From positions 1 through 18,113 of the forward strand of contig JAZKFR010000126.1 of NCBI GenBank assembly GCA_040386295.1: a DNA stretch of 18,113 nucleotides, in the 5' to 3' direction. The notes under the pieces were generated by a model. The model was not told where the DNA came from and did no database searches. It was given only the letters and a program-made list of their open reading frames with translations. The stretch comes from JAZKFR01 sp040386295 (lineage in GTDB: Bacteria > Pseudomonadota > Gammaproteobacteria > Burkholderiales > Rhodocyclaceae). Shown here piece by piece: positions 1-8,286 of the stretch; the stretch's first letter is position 1; each line of letters begins with the position of its first letter. The position numbers and the translations under genes were made by a program.

Positions 1-26
1 GGGAGGCTGATACGGGAGGCTGATAC
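1..26. repeat. two-copy 13-bp tandem repeat at window edge
   Basis: The 13-mer GGGAGGCTGATAC occurs twice, perfectly and back to back (1-13 and 14-26). The window starts inside or at the edge of the array, so the true copy number cannot be seen. It lies downstream of the stop of the GAF-HD-GYP gene. Confidence 0.8.
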
Positions 27-60
27 GCGTGAAATTTACCCTCGCGCAAAGAGAGCACTG

Positions 61-86
61 AGGGAAAAGCCGAGGGAAAAACCGAG
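61..86. repeat. 12-bp near-perfect tandem repeat downstream of the HD-GYP gene
   Basis: AGGGAAAAGCCG (61-72) is followed by AGGGAAAAACCG (73-84) and the start of a third unit. One base differs between the copies. It sits just past the stop codon of the minus-strand HD-GYP gene. No hairpin with a U-tract is evident, so it is not called a terminator. Confidence 0.6.
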
Positions 87-93
87 AGCAATC

Positions 94-1680
94 TCACCCG
101 TCTTTTTGCTCTGGATCTAAGTATTCCTCCGCGTATTTGAGATAAATTTTTTCTTGCATGAATACTTCGAATAAATCTGGGTCGATATGGCCGTTATCGC
201 GAAATTTGCTCAGAATGCGCAGCGCTTCTGAAATTTTCATGCCGTGCTTATAAGGCCGATCCCGTGCGGTGAGTGCTTCAAAAATGTCCGCGATGCCCAT
301 AATTCTTGCCTGAACTGACATTTCTTCACGTTTCAAGCCTTTCGGATAGCCTTTGCCGTCCATCCGTTCATGGTGCCCACCCGCGTATTCGGAGACATGG
401 CGTAAATGCTTGGGCCAAGGTAGAGATTCAAGCATTTTGATGGTGGCGACGATGTGATAGTTGATCGCCTCGCGCTCGTCTTTGGTCAAAGTGCCGGAAC
501 GAACGGTGAGATTCTCTATCTCGTTTGGCGAGAGAAAATCAACGCGCTCGCCGCGCTCTGTTAGCCACTGCCGACGTTTCGCCAGCGCAATGACCTCGGC
601 TTGATCTTGTGCACTCATTGCTTCACAGCCGATATTGACGCGTTGTATGAAAGCGCGCTCTTGGTTCAGTGCGAGCAAGGTGTCTTGCCATTGGCGCTCT
701 GCCATTTGCTTGTCTTCGCCAGCGCTGAGCGCTCTTAGCATAGTAATTTCAGCATCGCGTTTGAGTACTTCAAAGCGCGTATCGATCAGCTCGACACGGT
801 CGAAAATAGTTTGCAGTTTGGTTGCTTTGTCGACGATGTGTACGGGGGTCGTGATTTTTCCGCAGTCGTGCAATAGGCTGGCAATTTTTAACTCGTAACG
901 ATCTTTTTCGTTCATCGAGAAGTCAGCTAGCGGCCCAGTTTTTGTTGCATGCGCGGCTTCGGCGAGCATCATCGTCAGCCAGGGTACGCGTTGGCAATGG
1001 CCGCCGGTGTACGGTGATTTTTCGTCGATCGCCAAGTTGATCATTTTGATGAACGACTCAAAAAGTTCTTCAAGCTGGTTGATCAAAATTCGATTGGTCA
1101 GCGCGACAGCCGCTTGCGATGCCAAAGACTCAGCCAGGCGTTGATCGGCGTCGGAGAAGGGGGCGACGCGGCCATTCTCGGCATCGATTGCGTTAATCAG
1201 TTGTAAAACGCCGATCACTTCGTTCTCGTGATTTTTCATCGGCACCGACAAAAAAGACTGCGAACGGTAGCCCGTCATTTTGTCGAATGCACGAGTGCCC
1301 GAAAAATCGAAGCCTTTCGCCGTATAGGCGTTGTCGATGTTGACCGTTTCGCCATGAATCGCCGAGTACGCCGCGATCATCGAATGGTTCGCCGTTCCAT
1401 CCGCGCAGTACAGCGGCAAATCGGGGAACTGCGCGCTAGTCGAGTGGCCGCTGGTGCCGCCGTAAGCAAGTTGCAGAGAGTCGGTGCGCACGATCTCAAA
1501 GCGTAAGGAGCGTTGATCTTCGCTGACGCGATAAAGCGTTCCGCCATCGGCGTGGGTGATCGCTTTCGCCGCGAGCAAAATGTTCTCAAGCAATCGGTCA
1601 AGATTGCGTTCGTAAGATAAGGAAGCGCCAATTGCGTTTAGTTTTTCTAAACGCCGAAATAAATCATTGATCATTTCCAT
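94..1680 (-). CDS. GAF-HD-GYP cyclic-di-GMP phosphodiesterase
   Basis: A 528-residue soluble protein predicted to hydrolyse c-di-GMP. An N-terminal GAF domain spans about residues 20-200 and includes the stretches TGYRSQSFLSVP and VIGVLQLIN. The HD-GYP domain follows: GGHCQRV near its start, the metal-binding pair H271-D272 in SLLHDCGK, a histidine in the INYH stretch, then HHERMDGKGYP at 436-446 with the diagnostic GYP, and a later Asp in IADIFEALTARDRP. All expected metal ligands are visible, so it should be active. About 160 residues separate HD from HHE, roughly 100 more than in compact HD-GYP domains such as RpfG; the extra piece is charged and helical-looking. The ATG lies 15 bp after the GspE-like gene, so the two are probably co-transcribed. 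The GAF domain is closely similar to that of the upstream gene, suggesting a shared ligand. The SD is weak; Met3 is an alternative start. Confidence 0.93.
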   Translation of the reverse strand: MEMINDLFRRLEKLNAIGASLSYERNLDRLLENILLAAKAITHADGGTLYRVSEDQRSLRFEIVRTDSLQLAYGGTSGHSTSAQFPDLPLYCADGTANHSMIAAYSAIHGETVNIDNAYTAKGFDFSGTRAFDKMTGYRSQSFLSVPMKNHENEVIGVLQLINAIDAENGRVAPFSDADQRLAESLASQAAVALTNRILINQLEELFESFIKMINLAIDEKSPYTGGHCQRVPWLTMMLAEAAHATKTGPLADFSMNEKDRYELKIASLLHDCGKITTPVHIVDKATKLQTIFDRVELIDTRFEVLKRDAEITMLRALSAGEDKQMAERQWQDTLLALNQERAFIQRVNIGCEAMSAQDQAEVIALAKRRQWLTERGERVDFLSPNEIENLTVRSGTLTKDEREAINYHIVATIKMLESLPWPKHLRHVSEYAGGHHERMDGKGYPKGLKREEMSVQARIMGIADIFEALTARDRPYKHGMKISEALRILSKFRDNGHIDPDLFEVFMQEKIYLKYAEEYLDPEQKDG

Positions 1681-1695
1681 GGCATAAAACCCCAG

Positions 1696-4056
1696 TTATT
1701 TGATACAAACAGCCCGAATTTGCTTGATGTCGGTAATGCCGCTGAGGATTTTCTCAATGCCGTCCATTTTCAGCGTGCGCATCCCTTCGTTTAGGGCAAT
1801 GGCAAACAATTCAGCCACCCTAGCGTGTTCCTGGATGGCTTTTTTCAGTGGGTCGGTGCCGATCAATAATTCGTGTAGGCCGACCCGTCCTTTGTATCCG
1901 GTTCCTGAGCACTCTTCGCAACCTTTAGCGCGGTAGAGGGTAAACGCGCCTGACTCGGCATAACGTTGCTGCCATTCATCTTGAACCGCTTTGGCGGCTA
2001 GCTCTGGTGCTGTTTTCCAGTTCTCGGTATTGACCAGCTCCTCGCAGTATTCGCTAAGCAATTGCTGTATTTCTGCCGCATTTGGCTGATAGCGCTCTTT
2101 GCAAGACTTACACAGCCGTTTAGCTAGGCGCTGCGCCAGGATGCCGAGTAAAGCGTCAGCGAAATTGAACGGATCCATCCCCATGTCGAGCAAACGGCTG
2201 ATTGACTCAGGCGCGCTGTTCGTGTGCAGGGTAGCGAACACCAAGTGACCGGTGAGCGAGGCTTCGATACCAATCGAGACGGTTTCTTTGTCGCGCATTT
2301 CACCGACCATGATGACGTCGGGATCGGCACGTAAGAAAGAGCGCATGACGGTCGCGAAATCAAGCCCAGCTTTTTTGTTGACCTGAACTTGGCGTAAGCC
2401 TTTTTGCGTGATTTCAACCGGGTCTTCAGCAGTCCAAATTTTGGTTTCTGGCTGATTGATGTAGCTGAGAATTGAGTGCAGCGTGGTCGTTTTGCCTGAG
2501 CCGGTGGGGCCGCAGACAAAGAACAAGCCATAGGGTTTTGAGATGGTGTTTTTTAGGCGCGCCAAATTGTGTGGGCTGACGCCTAAACTATCGAGCGGGA
2601 TAGGTTCGCCCGCCGCCAAGATACGCATGACTACGTCTTCTAGACCCCCGGCAGTGGGAATGGTCGCGACCCGTAGTTCGATATCGAGCGGCCCCCATCT
2701 TTTGAATTTTATTTTCCCGTCTTGTGGCCGCCGCTTTTCTGAAATATCCAGGTCGCACATGATTTTGAGACGCGCCAGCAAGGGGCTTCTGTACGAGGCG
2801 GGAATTTCGATATACGGCGAGAGTGAGCCATCTTTGCGAAAACGCACCAAGGTTTTTTCTTTGCCCGGACGCGGCTCGATGTGAATATCGGAGGCACCTT
2901 GCTGGTAAGCGTCGGTGATGATTTTGTTGACCAGGCGAACTAACTCGTTATCGGCTGCCGCCAATTCCTCACCTTGGTTGGACGCACTGCCGTCGTCTTC
3001 GTCAAGGTCGGACAGCATGTCATCTACCGACTCTGTGTTCAGTGTCGCGCCATAAAAATGCTCCACCATCAAAACAAAATCGGTGTACGTGGTGACGCGA
3101 TAGTCGATTTTGCTTTTTGAGAAAATGTTGTTGACGATGCGCGAGCTTTTTAGCTGCTCGGGGTCAACTGCGACAACCACCACGCCTGTTTCGTTTTCTT
3201 CAAGCGGCAGCCATTGATCGGCCTCAACATAGTCGCGTTTCAGATTGCGCAATAAGTCAGTTGGTTTGATTCGTTCGCTGCGAAAAGCTTCATAAGGCAC
3301 CTCAAAGAAGCGCGCCAGACCCATGCCGATGTCGTTGAGCTTGACCTGAAAGTCTTCGCGCAGCACTTTCTCCAGCAGTAGGTTTTTTTGCCGTGCCGAT
3401 TTTTGTGCCAGCTCAAGATCCGCCGCCGAGAGCAAGCCATCACGCACCAGCGCTTCGTATTTTGAACTGAGCTTTTGCAGCGGTTTTTGCCGCTGTGCGA
3501 AGGCAATGGCAAGCGTTTGTGCAAGGCTTTGTACGCCTTCTTCAGCCGTTGCTGAGAAGGGTTCGTCAGCGCGGTTGTTGATCAGTTGAACGACGCCGAC
3601 GAGTTCGCCGTTTTGGCCTTCCAGAATGGGTGCAACTAACATTTGTTTCGAGCGATAGCCCGTACGTTTGTCGACTTCTTTGAGGAACTGCAAGCGCTGG
3701 CTGTGTTTCTTTAGCTCGTCTGCGTCGTACACGTCGTGAATGTTGAGCAGTTTGCGCGAAACGGCAACGTAGCCAGCGACACTATGTTTAGACACAGGCA
3801 GTTTTAAATCTTTGAACGAATTGAGACCGGTCTTGATTTTTGAAACGATGTGTTGTTTGTCTTCGCTTAAGAGATAAATCGTTAAGCGGTCACTATTGAA
3901 TAAATTGCAGATATCTAGAGATAACTCCAGCATGATTTCGTCGGTATTGCTGGTCGCATGAATTTTGTTCGTGACCGACTGTAGATTTTTTAAGAACGAT
4001 AGGCGGTTGCCAATATCGATACGATGATTACTGTCGGTCAGAGAGGGGTTAGTCAT
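1696..4056 (-). CDS. GAF-domain GspE/PilB-family secretion ATPase
   Basis: A 786-residue hexameric-ATPase family protein. A GAF domain covers about residues 20-180, with TGYRSKQMLVAP and LVGVVQLINN. A GspE/PilB N-terminal domain (about 195-345) starts with a helical stretch like the first half of a MshEN motif, but its RLG is replaced by SKY, so c-di-GMP binding is not predicted there. The C-terminal ATPase has Walker A GPTGSGKTTT (K522), the Asp-box-like VGEMRD at 584-589 after DPDVIM, a His-box-like LVFATLHTN, and a zinc tetracysteine C649/C652 plus C713/C716. The catalytic core looks intact. No other type II secretion or type IV pilus gene is nearby, and the gene sits among second-messenger genes. 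A regulated motor, or a signalling protein that borrowed the fold, are both possible. A GGAA a few bases upstream supports the ATG. Confidence 0.92.
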   Translation of the reverse strand: MTNPSLTDSNHRIDIGNRLSFLKNLQSVTNKIHATSNTDEIMLELSLDICNLFNSDRLTIYLLSEDKQHIVSKIKTGLNSFKDLKLPVSKHSVAGYVAVSRKLLNIHDVYDADELKKHSQRLQFLKEVDKRTGYRSKQMLVAPILEGQNGELVGVVQLINNRADEPFSATAEEGVQSLAQTLAIAFAQRQKPLQKLSSKYEALVRDGLLSAADLELAQKSARQKNLLLEKVLREDFQVKLNDIGMGLARFFEVPYEAFRSERIKPTDLLRNLKRDYVEADQWLPLEENETGVVVVAVDPEQLKSSRIVNNIFSKSKIDYRVTTYTDFVLMVEHFYGATLNTESVDDMLSDLDEDDGSASNQGEELAAADNELVRLVNKIITDAYQQGASDIHIEPRPGKEKTLVRFRKDGSLSPYIEIPASYRSPLLARLKIMCDLDISEKRRPQDGKIKFKRWGPLDIELRVATIPTAGGLEDVVMRILAAGEPIPLDSLGVSPHNLARLKNTISKPYGLFFVCGPTGSGKTTTLHSILSYINQPETKIWTAEDPVEITQKGLRQVQVNKKAGLDFATVMRSFLRADPDVIMVGEMRDKETVSIGIEASLTGHLVFATLHTNSAPESISRLLDMGMDPFNFADALLGILAQRLAKRLCKSCKERYQPNAAEIQQLLSEYCEELVNTENWKTAPELAAKAVQDEWQQRYAESGAFTLYRAKGCEECSGTGYKGRVGLHELLIGTDPLKKAIQEHARVAELFAIALNEGMRTLKMDGIEKILSGITDIKQIRAVCIK

Positions 4057-4161
4057 GTTTTTTTCCAGTAAAGGCTAGACGTCGCAGTATTGTTTTGTGT
4101 TGTGCCACGCGTGATGAAGTGCTCTGAGCGGCGCAATGCTGTCCTCACACAACGGCCATCG

Positions 4162-4929
4162 TTAAAGCTCAAAAATCTGTTTGTTGTGCAGCATTTTGGC
4201 TTGTCTTTGACTGAGGCAGGCGGCAATTTCGGCCATCGTTAATCTGTCTTGCCCGGGTTTTAAGTGTGTGATGAAAATTTCAGCAGGGCGCGTCAAATGA
4301 CCTAATTCTGCTGCCAACATGCTGGGACATAGATGCTTAGAGAGCGCCGCCAATGCTTGCTCGCGGTTGGAAAAAGCGGTCTCGATAATCAAATAACGCA
4401 AGTTAGTGATTTGGTTGACGATAGGCCAGAACCTTGGGTTTATTGTGGTGTCGCCTGTAAATACTAAGCTGGCTTCGCCCGAGTCAAGCTGGTAGCCAAC
4501 GGCGGGAACGGTGTGCTCAGCAGGGAGTGCGGTGATGCAGCGTGTGCCTAAGCGCGTTGTTTGCGCAAGATGAATCGTTTGATAGCGCATGACCGCCTGC
4601 GCTGGGCTTGGTATGGCGCTGAAATCAGGCCAGATTGCCCAGTTGAAAATATGCTTTTGCAAGACTTTGAGCGTTGCCGCGCTGGCATAAACCGTTAAAG
4701 GGTGCGTGCGCAGATCCGCTGTGGCGTCAATTAACAAAGGGAGTGTGGCGATGTGATCGAGATGCGCATGGGTGATGAAGACATGATTGATCGCCGCCAG
4801 CGCGGCTAGCGATAAATCGGCCGCACCCGTGCCTGCGTCGATCAAAATATCGTCATCAATGAGCAAAGAGGTGGTACGCAGCGCGTCGCCCCCAATGCCC
4901 CCGCTACACCCTAGCACCGTTATTTTCAT
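4162..4929 (-). CDS. class II 3',5'-cyclic-nucleotide phosphodiesterase (metallo-beta-lactamase fold)
   Basis: A 255-residue protein of the PDE1/class II cyclic phosphodiesterase family, expected to hydrolyse cAMP to AMP in the cytosol. It opens with KITVLGCSGGIGG, as in family members, followed by LIDAGTGAADL. The zinc-binding motif is H54-A-H56-L-D58-H59. Later ligands appear in the AEHTVP segment, the GDTT turn, and the ITHLKPGQDR segment near the C-terminus. The length matches the family. It lies 185 bp downstream of the adenylate cyclase on the same strand, which favours cAMP as substrate, although this fold also hosts RNases and arylsulfatases. The ATG has only a weak SD. The 105-bp gap to the GspE-like gene may hold a promoter, but none is convincing. 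Confidence 0.85.
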   Translation of the reverse strand: MKITVLGCSGGIGGDALRTTSLLIDDDILIDAGTGAADLSLAALAAINHVFITHAHLDHIATLPLLIDATADLRTHPLTVYASAATLKVLQKHIFNWAIWPDFSAIPSPAQAVMRYQTIHLAQTTRLGTRCITALPAEHTVPAVGYQLDSGEASLVFTGDTTINPRFWPIVNQITNLRYLIIETAFSNREQALAALSKHLCPSMLAAELGHLTRPAEIFITHLKPGQDRLTMAEIAACLSQRQAKMLHNKQIFEL

Positions 4930-5114
4930 TTTTCGCTGAATCGTGTGGTTTGTCTTTGCACAGTCTAGCCTTTGCTGCCGATGTTTGCTGCGGATCAGGT
5001 GTGCCGATTCGTTTGGTCAATCCAGCTTGCTTGTGGCGTGGCGTATTGCTTGCTGCGTGCTGTGCCGAAATTGATCACAAGGTGAGCCTTGCAAATTTCC
5101 AAACGACTGCTTAT

Positions 5115-7389
5115 TCAGCTTGTGGCTTGAACGTTCAGGTCAGTCACCGCATCCCAGTCTCCGCTTGGCGGCGTTGCTCGGTAGCGCGCAATGCGTTCGA
5201 CGTAATGTTGATACAGAAGACAGTTTTGATTCATTCGTGTTAGTTGATACAGCTGTAAATCAGCTTGTTCCCACTCTTGTGCACGATAAAAACGCAGCAT
5301 GCGATGCCATAGACTTAATTCGTCGAGCAGCGCTTGGGGGCATTCCTCGCGTAGACACAAGGGCTCAAAAATACGCACAGCGATGTCCTTGCCTTTGACC
5401 CGAACCCAGTCGAGTTCGCGATAAACGAATGCGGGTGCCGCGTTGGCGCACGCTTCACCAACAATGATGCAGACGCCGTAGTAGCGGGTGATTTTTTCTA
5501 AGCGAGCCGCCAGATTAACGCTGTCCCCCATGACGGTATAAGCTTTTCTGAGGGCGGAGCCCATATCGCCGACCGTCATCGTTCCTGTATTGATGCCGAT
5601 GCGAATTTGTAGTGCCGGCCACTGACGTGCCGCAAATTCTTGTGCCAGCTTGCTCAGCGCTGCTTGCATCGCTAACGCGGCGCGTATCGCGTCCGCTGCG
5701 TGCCCGGGGTTGCTCACGGGTGCGCCCCAAAATCCCATCAGCGCATCGCCAATGTACTTGTCTAAAGTGCCGTGATGTTGCCGCAGTATCTGCGTCATCA
5801 CGCCAAAATAGCGATTCATCATATTGGCGAGTTCATTCGGTGCGCAGCCTTCTGATAGACGGCTGAAATTGACGACGTCCACAAAAATCACCGTTAATTC
5901 TGCGCTTTGCCCGTGCATGCTGTATTGCTTGGGATTGAGCACCATTTCGTCTACCAGCTCAGGCGGAACGTATTGGCCAAAAAGCTCGGTCACGTGTCGT
6001 TTTTTTCGCGTTTCTACGAAATACCCGAGAAGCATGTTGAGCATGTACAAAACGAAAATGGCGCTCAGTGTGCTGGCCAGGGGCAAGACCTGGTTTGCCC
6101 ACCAGAATCCTGCGTTGAGCAAAAGCACAGCGCAAACGATTCCCAAGCTTAATAGGCTGGCGCGTGTTGGCGAGAGCATGGGCAGCACGATGGCCAGCGT
6201 GAGGGTGCATAGCAGCAGCAATAGGGCTTCGGCGCCCAGCATGTAGGGGGCTTGTTGCTTGATCGTGCCATCGAGCATGCCAGCGATTAAATTGGCATGA
6301 ATTTCAACCCCGGGATAGGCGTTACCGAGCGGTGTCGTACGTAAATCGGAAAGCCCGGGTGCGCTGGTTCCGAGCAGAACANNNNNNNNNNAGAACAATT
6401 TTGCCGCGTAATCGTTCGGGCGCTAGACGGCCAGTCAGCACGTCTGCGGCTGAATAGTAATGAAAGCTGCCCTGCGCACCACGATAGGGAATCAGACTGT
6501 TGCCGTTTGCGTCGATCGGAATGCGAATGACGCCGCGATCTGTCGTTAGAGCAAGCCATTCTGGCAGCTTATTTGCCTGCTTCTGATGGCTGGCTGTCGG
6601 TGCGTAGAGCACGCTAAGCGGGGGGTTGCCGAGCAAAGTACGTAGCATGGCGAGCGATAAGGAGGCGTAGTACTTGCCTTCGTACTCGGCCAACATCGGG
6701 ACTTTGCGCGTCACGCCGTCGGCGTCGGGGATGATGTTGAAGTGTCCTGCGTTGACCGCGTTCTTTTGGTATTCAGCCAAATTACCCCCATAGCCGTACC
6801 AACGCATGAAGCTTGATTTCTGCTGCATTGTTGCTTGCTTGGGGTCTAGCGTTGCTGCCGGTAACACGCCGCTGCGCCGTGCTGTATTAGCGGCGTTGGG
6901 CTCTGTGAAGTAGTAGCCGAGGACAACCGAACCTGGACGCAAGGTTTGAGCAAAACTTTGGTCGTAGTCGAGTGTTTGGCGTAGTTTTTTTAGTTCGCTT
7001 TGGAATGCTTGGTCGTGACTGAAGACTGTTCTCCCCAGGTTTTCTAGTGAGCGCAAACCAGAGCTGTGATCGGCTTCGGCAAAAACAATGTCAAAACCGA
7101 GCAAGCTGATCTGGTAGCGCGCAAACAGTTGCTTTACCAGATTGGCCATTTTGTCTCTGCTCCATGGCCAGCGCCCAAATTCAGCCAAGCTTTTTTCATC
7201 TAGGTCGACAATGGCAATGCGCTGGTCGACGCCACCCGTTAAGCTGAGGCGTAAACGAAGATCGTATAAAGCAGAATCTAAGCTGTTAAGCGTGGGGATT
7301 TGATAGGCCTGGACGACGTGGCCGAGAAACAGCACAGCCACAGCAAGACCGAGTAAGACGCGGACAAGATGTCTTTTCAATTGTGGCAA
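5115..7389 (-). CDS. CHASE2-domain class III adenylate cyclase (interrupted only by an N-gap)
   Basis: A membrane receptor that should convert ATP to cAMP. An N-terminal TM segment (about 10-29) leads to a periplasmic CHASE2 domain (about 30-345, with DEKSLAEFGRWPWSRD), three TM helices (about 365-460) and a class III catalytic domain (about 490-680). Metal ligands D499 (VIFVDVVNFS) and D543 (KYIGD) are present. So are the adenine-selecting K539 and D617 (TVMGDSVN) and the transition-state N620/R624 (NLAAR); all indicate an active adenylate rather than guanylate cyclase. The ten N at 6382-6391 shift the frame. The flanks share AGAACA, and collapsing that overlap gives GKIVLLGTSAPG, the usual end of CHASE2, and one frame of 752 residues; numbering here uses that repair. 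The start is uncertain: TTG at 7389 is used because an in-frame stop lies at 7432-7434 and no ATG fits. Confidence 0.9.
6382..6391. other. assembly gap (10 N) inside the adenylate cyclase
   Basis: Ten N of nominal size. The left side ends in AGAACA (6376-6381) and the right side begins with AGAACA (6392-6397). Removing the N and one copy of the 6-mer (16 bases) restores an open frame of exactly 753 codons including the stop. The gap therefore most likely contains nothing. A 6-bp target-site duplication around a collapsed mobile element cannot be excluded from sequence alone. Confidence 0.9.
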
Positions 7390-7480
7390 CCGGGCTAGAA
7401 GTCGGTGGGCAGTAGGGTCAAGCGCACAGGCTCATGGTGTACTTCCTGGTGTTCAATATGCTGTGCTCGTTTCGCTGCTG

Positions 7481-7510
7481 CCTATAACAGAAGGCGGGAC
7501 ACGGCGTCAG
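7481..7510 (-). promoter_or_regulatory. candidate sigma70-type promoter for the adenylate cyclase
   Basis: In the 144-bp space between the FHA gene and the cyclase, the minus strand reads CTGACG (7510-7505), an 18-base spacer, then TATAGG (7486-7481). Each hexamer is an imperfect match to TTGACA/TATAAT. The position about 90 bases ahead of the putative start is reasonable. This is prediction only. Confidence 0.3.
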
Positions 7511-7533
7511 TTTTAGCTTTAGGTTTCTGAGCC

Positions 7534-8271
7534 TCAGCCTTTTAAGAAGAACTCCATCTTGACGCCGGTGATTTCGATCACGTCATGATCTTGCAGAGCC
7601 TGCGCCTGAGCGTCTAGTACCTTGCCATTGATAATGGGGTATTGCGTCCCTTCAACGTGCGTTAGGAAATAGCCGTGCGGACGCTTAGCGATGACGGCGA
7701 CCTGTACGCCCGGTTTGCCCAGCGTCGTCAGTGTTTTGGTCAATTCAAGCTCACGCCCAGTATTGGCGCCGCTGAGAATTTGCACGACGCCAATTTTGGG
7801 TGCCATCGTCGTGTTTTCTGTTTGTCTCGGTGCCGGGATAAATTGTTCAGTATGCGTGTCGCCAGGCGAATTGGCTTCTCTGGGCTGAGCGTTGTAGCTG
7901 GTGGTTTGCTCCGTGAGCTTAGGCGTGATGTTGGGACGCAAAACCATCGTCTTTTCAAACTCTGAGGCTTGATCTTGCGCAATCTGTTCGCCAAAGTATT
8001 TGAGCTTGTATTTTCCTAGCTCAATCACATCACCGTTTTTCAGGAAATGCTTTTTCACGACCTGCCCATTCACGAGCGTGCCGTTCGTACTGTTGAGATC
8101 CTCCAGAAAGGAATCGTTCAGCAGAGTGATAATCACCGCGTGTTCACCACTGATCGCTAAATTGTCGATCTGAATGTCGTTGTGTGCTTTACGCCCCAAG
8201 CTAATGCGCTCTTTGTTGAGGGCAATTTCTTTAAGCACTAAACCATCCATGCTGAGTACTAATTTCGCCAT
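7534..8271 (-). CDS. tandem FHA-domain protein
   Basis: A 245-residue cytosolic adaptor predicted to bind phosphothreonine peptides made by the linked kinase. The first FHA domain (about 1-95) keeps the signature residues G26-R27, S41 and H44, and the N60-S-T-N63-G-T loop, so it should bind ligand. A variable, low-complexity linker (about 110-155) carries several Thr residues that could be kinase targets. The second FHA-like domain (about 160-245, LSGANTGRELELTKTLTTLG to MEFF) keeps the fold outline, including YPIINGK and the DHDVIEI strand, but lacks the Arg and Ser/His pocket, so it is probably structural or binds protein. The ATG is 15 bp past the stop of the phosphatase gene, with an AAGGA overlapping that stop. 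Kinase, phosphatase and FHA protein form a tight three-gene set. Confidence 0.93.
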   Translation of the reverse strand: MAKLVLSMDGLVLKEIALNKERISLGRKAHNDIQIDNLAISGEHAVIITLLNDSFLEDLNSTNGTLVNGQVVKKHFLKNGDVIELGKYKLKYFGEQIAQDQASEFEKTMVLRPNITPKLTEQTTSYNAQPREANSPGDTHTEQFIPAPRQTENTTMAPKIGVVQILSGANTGRELELTKTLTTLGKPGVQVAVIAKRPHGYFLTHVEGTQYPIINGKVLDAQAQALQDHDVIEITGVKMEFFLKG

Positions 8272-8286
8272 TCGCAGTTCCGTCCT

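Noticed and set aside
1377..1631. Other overlapping frames inside the HD-GYP and GspE-like genes
   Set aside because: They are antisense or out-of-frame shadows of genes with complete domain signatures and have no motifs of their own.
1696..4056. GspE-like ATPase as evidence of a type II secretion or type IV pilus operon
   Set aside because: No platform protein, pseudopilin, secretin or prepilin peptidase gene is adjacent.
5061..5079. CRP-like palindrome (TGTGC...TCACA) between the cyclase and phosphodiesterase genes
   Set aside because: The half-sites are nine bases apart instead of six and the left one is imperfect, so it is unlikely to be a cAMP-receptor operator despite the tempting location.
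5078..5091. Hairpin CAAGG-TGAG-CCTTG after the adenylate cyclase as a terminator
   Set aside because: The stem is only five pairs, and no T-run follows in the minus-strand direction.
4950..5243. Plus-strand open frame of 97 codons starting between the phosphodiesterase and cyclase genes
   Set aside because: It has no recognisable motif, half of it lies antisense to the end of the cyclase coding region, and it has no convincing SD.
7520..7536. Small CTGA-GGC-TCAG palindrome at the FHA stop as a terminator
   Set aside because: It is four base pairs with no U-tract; too weak to call.
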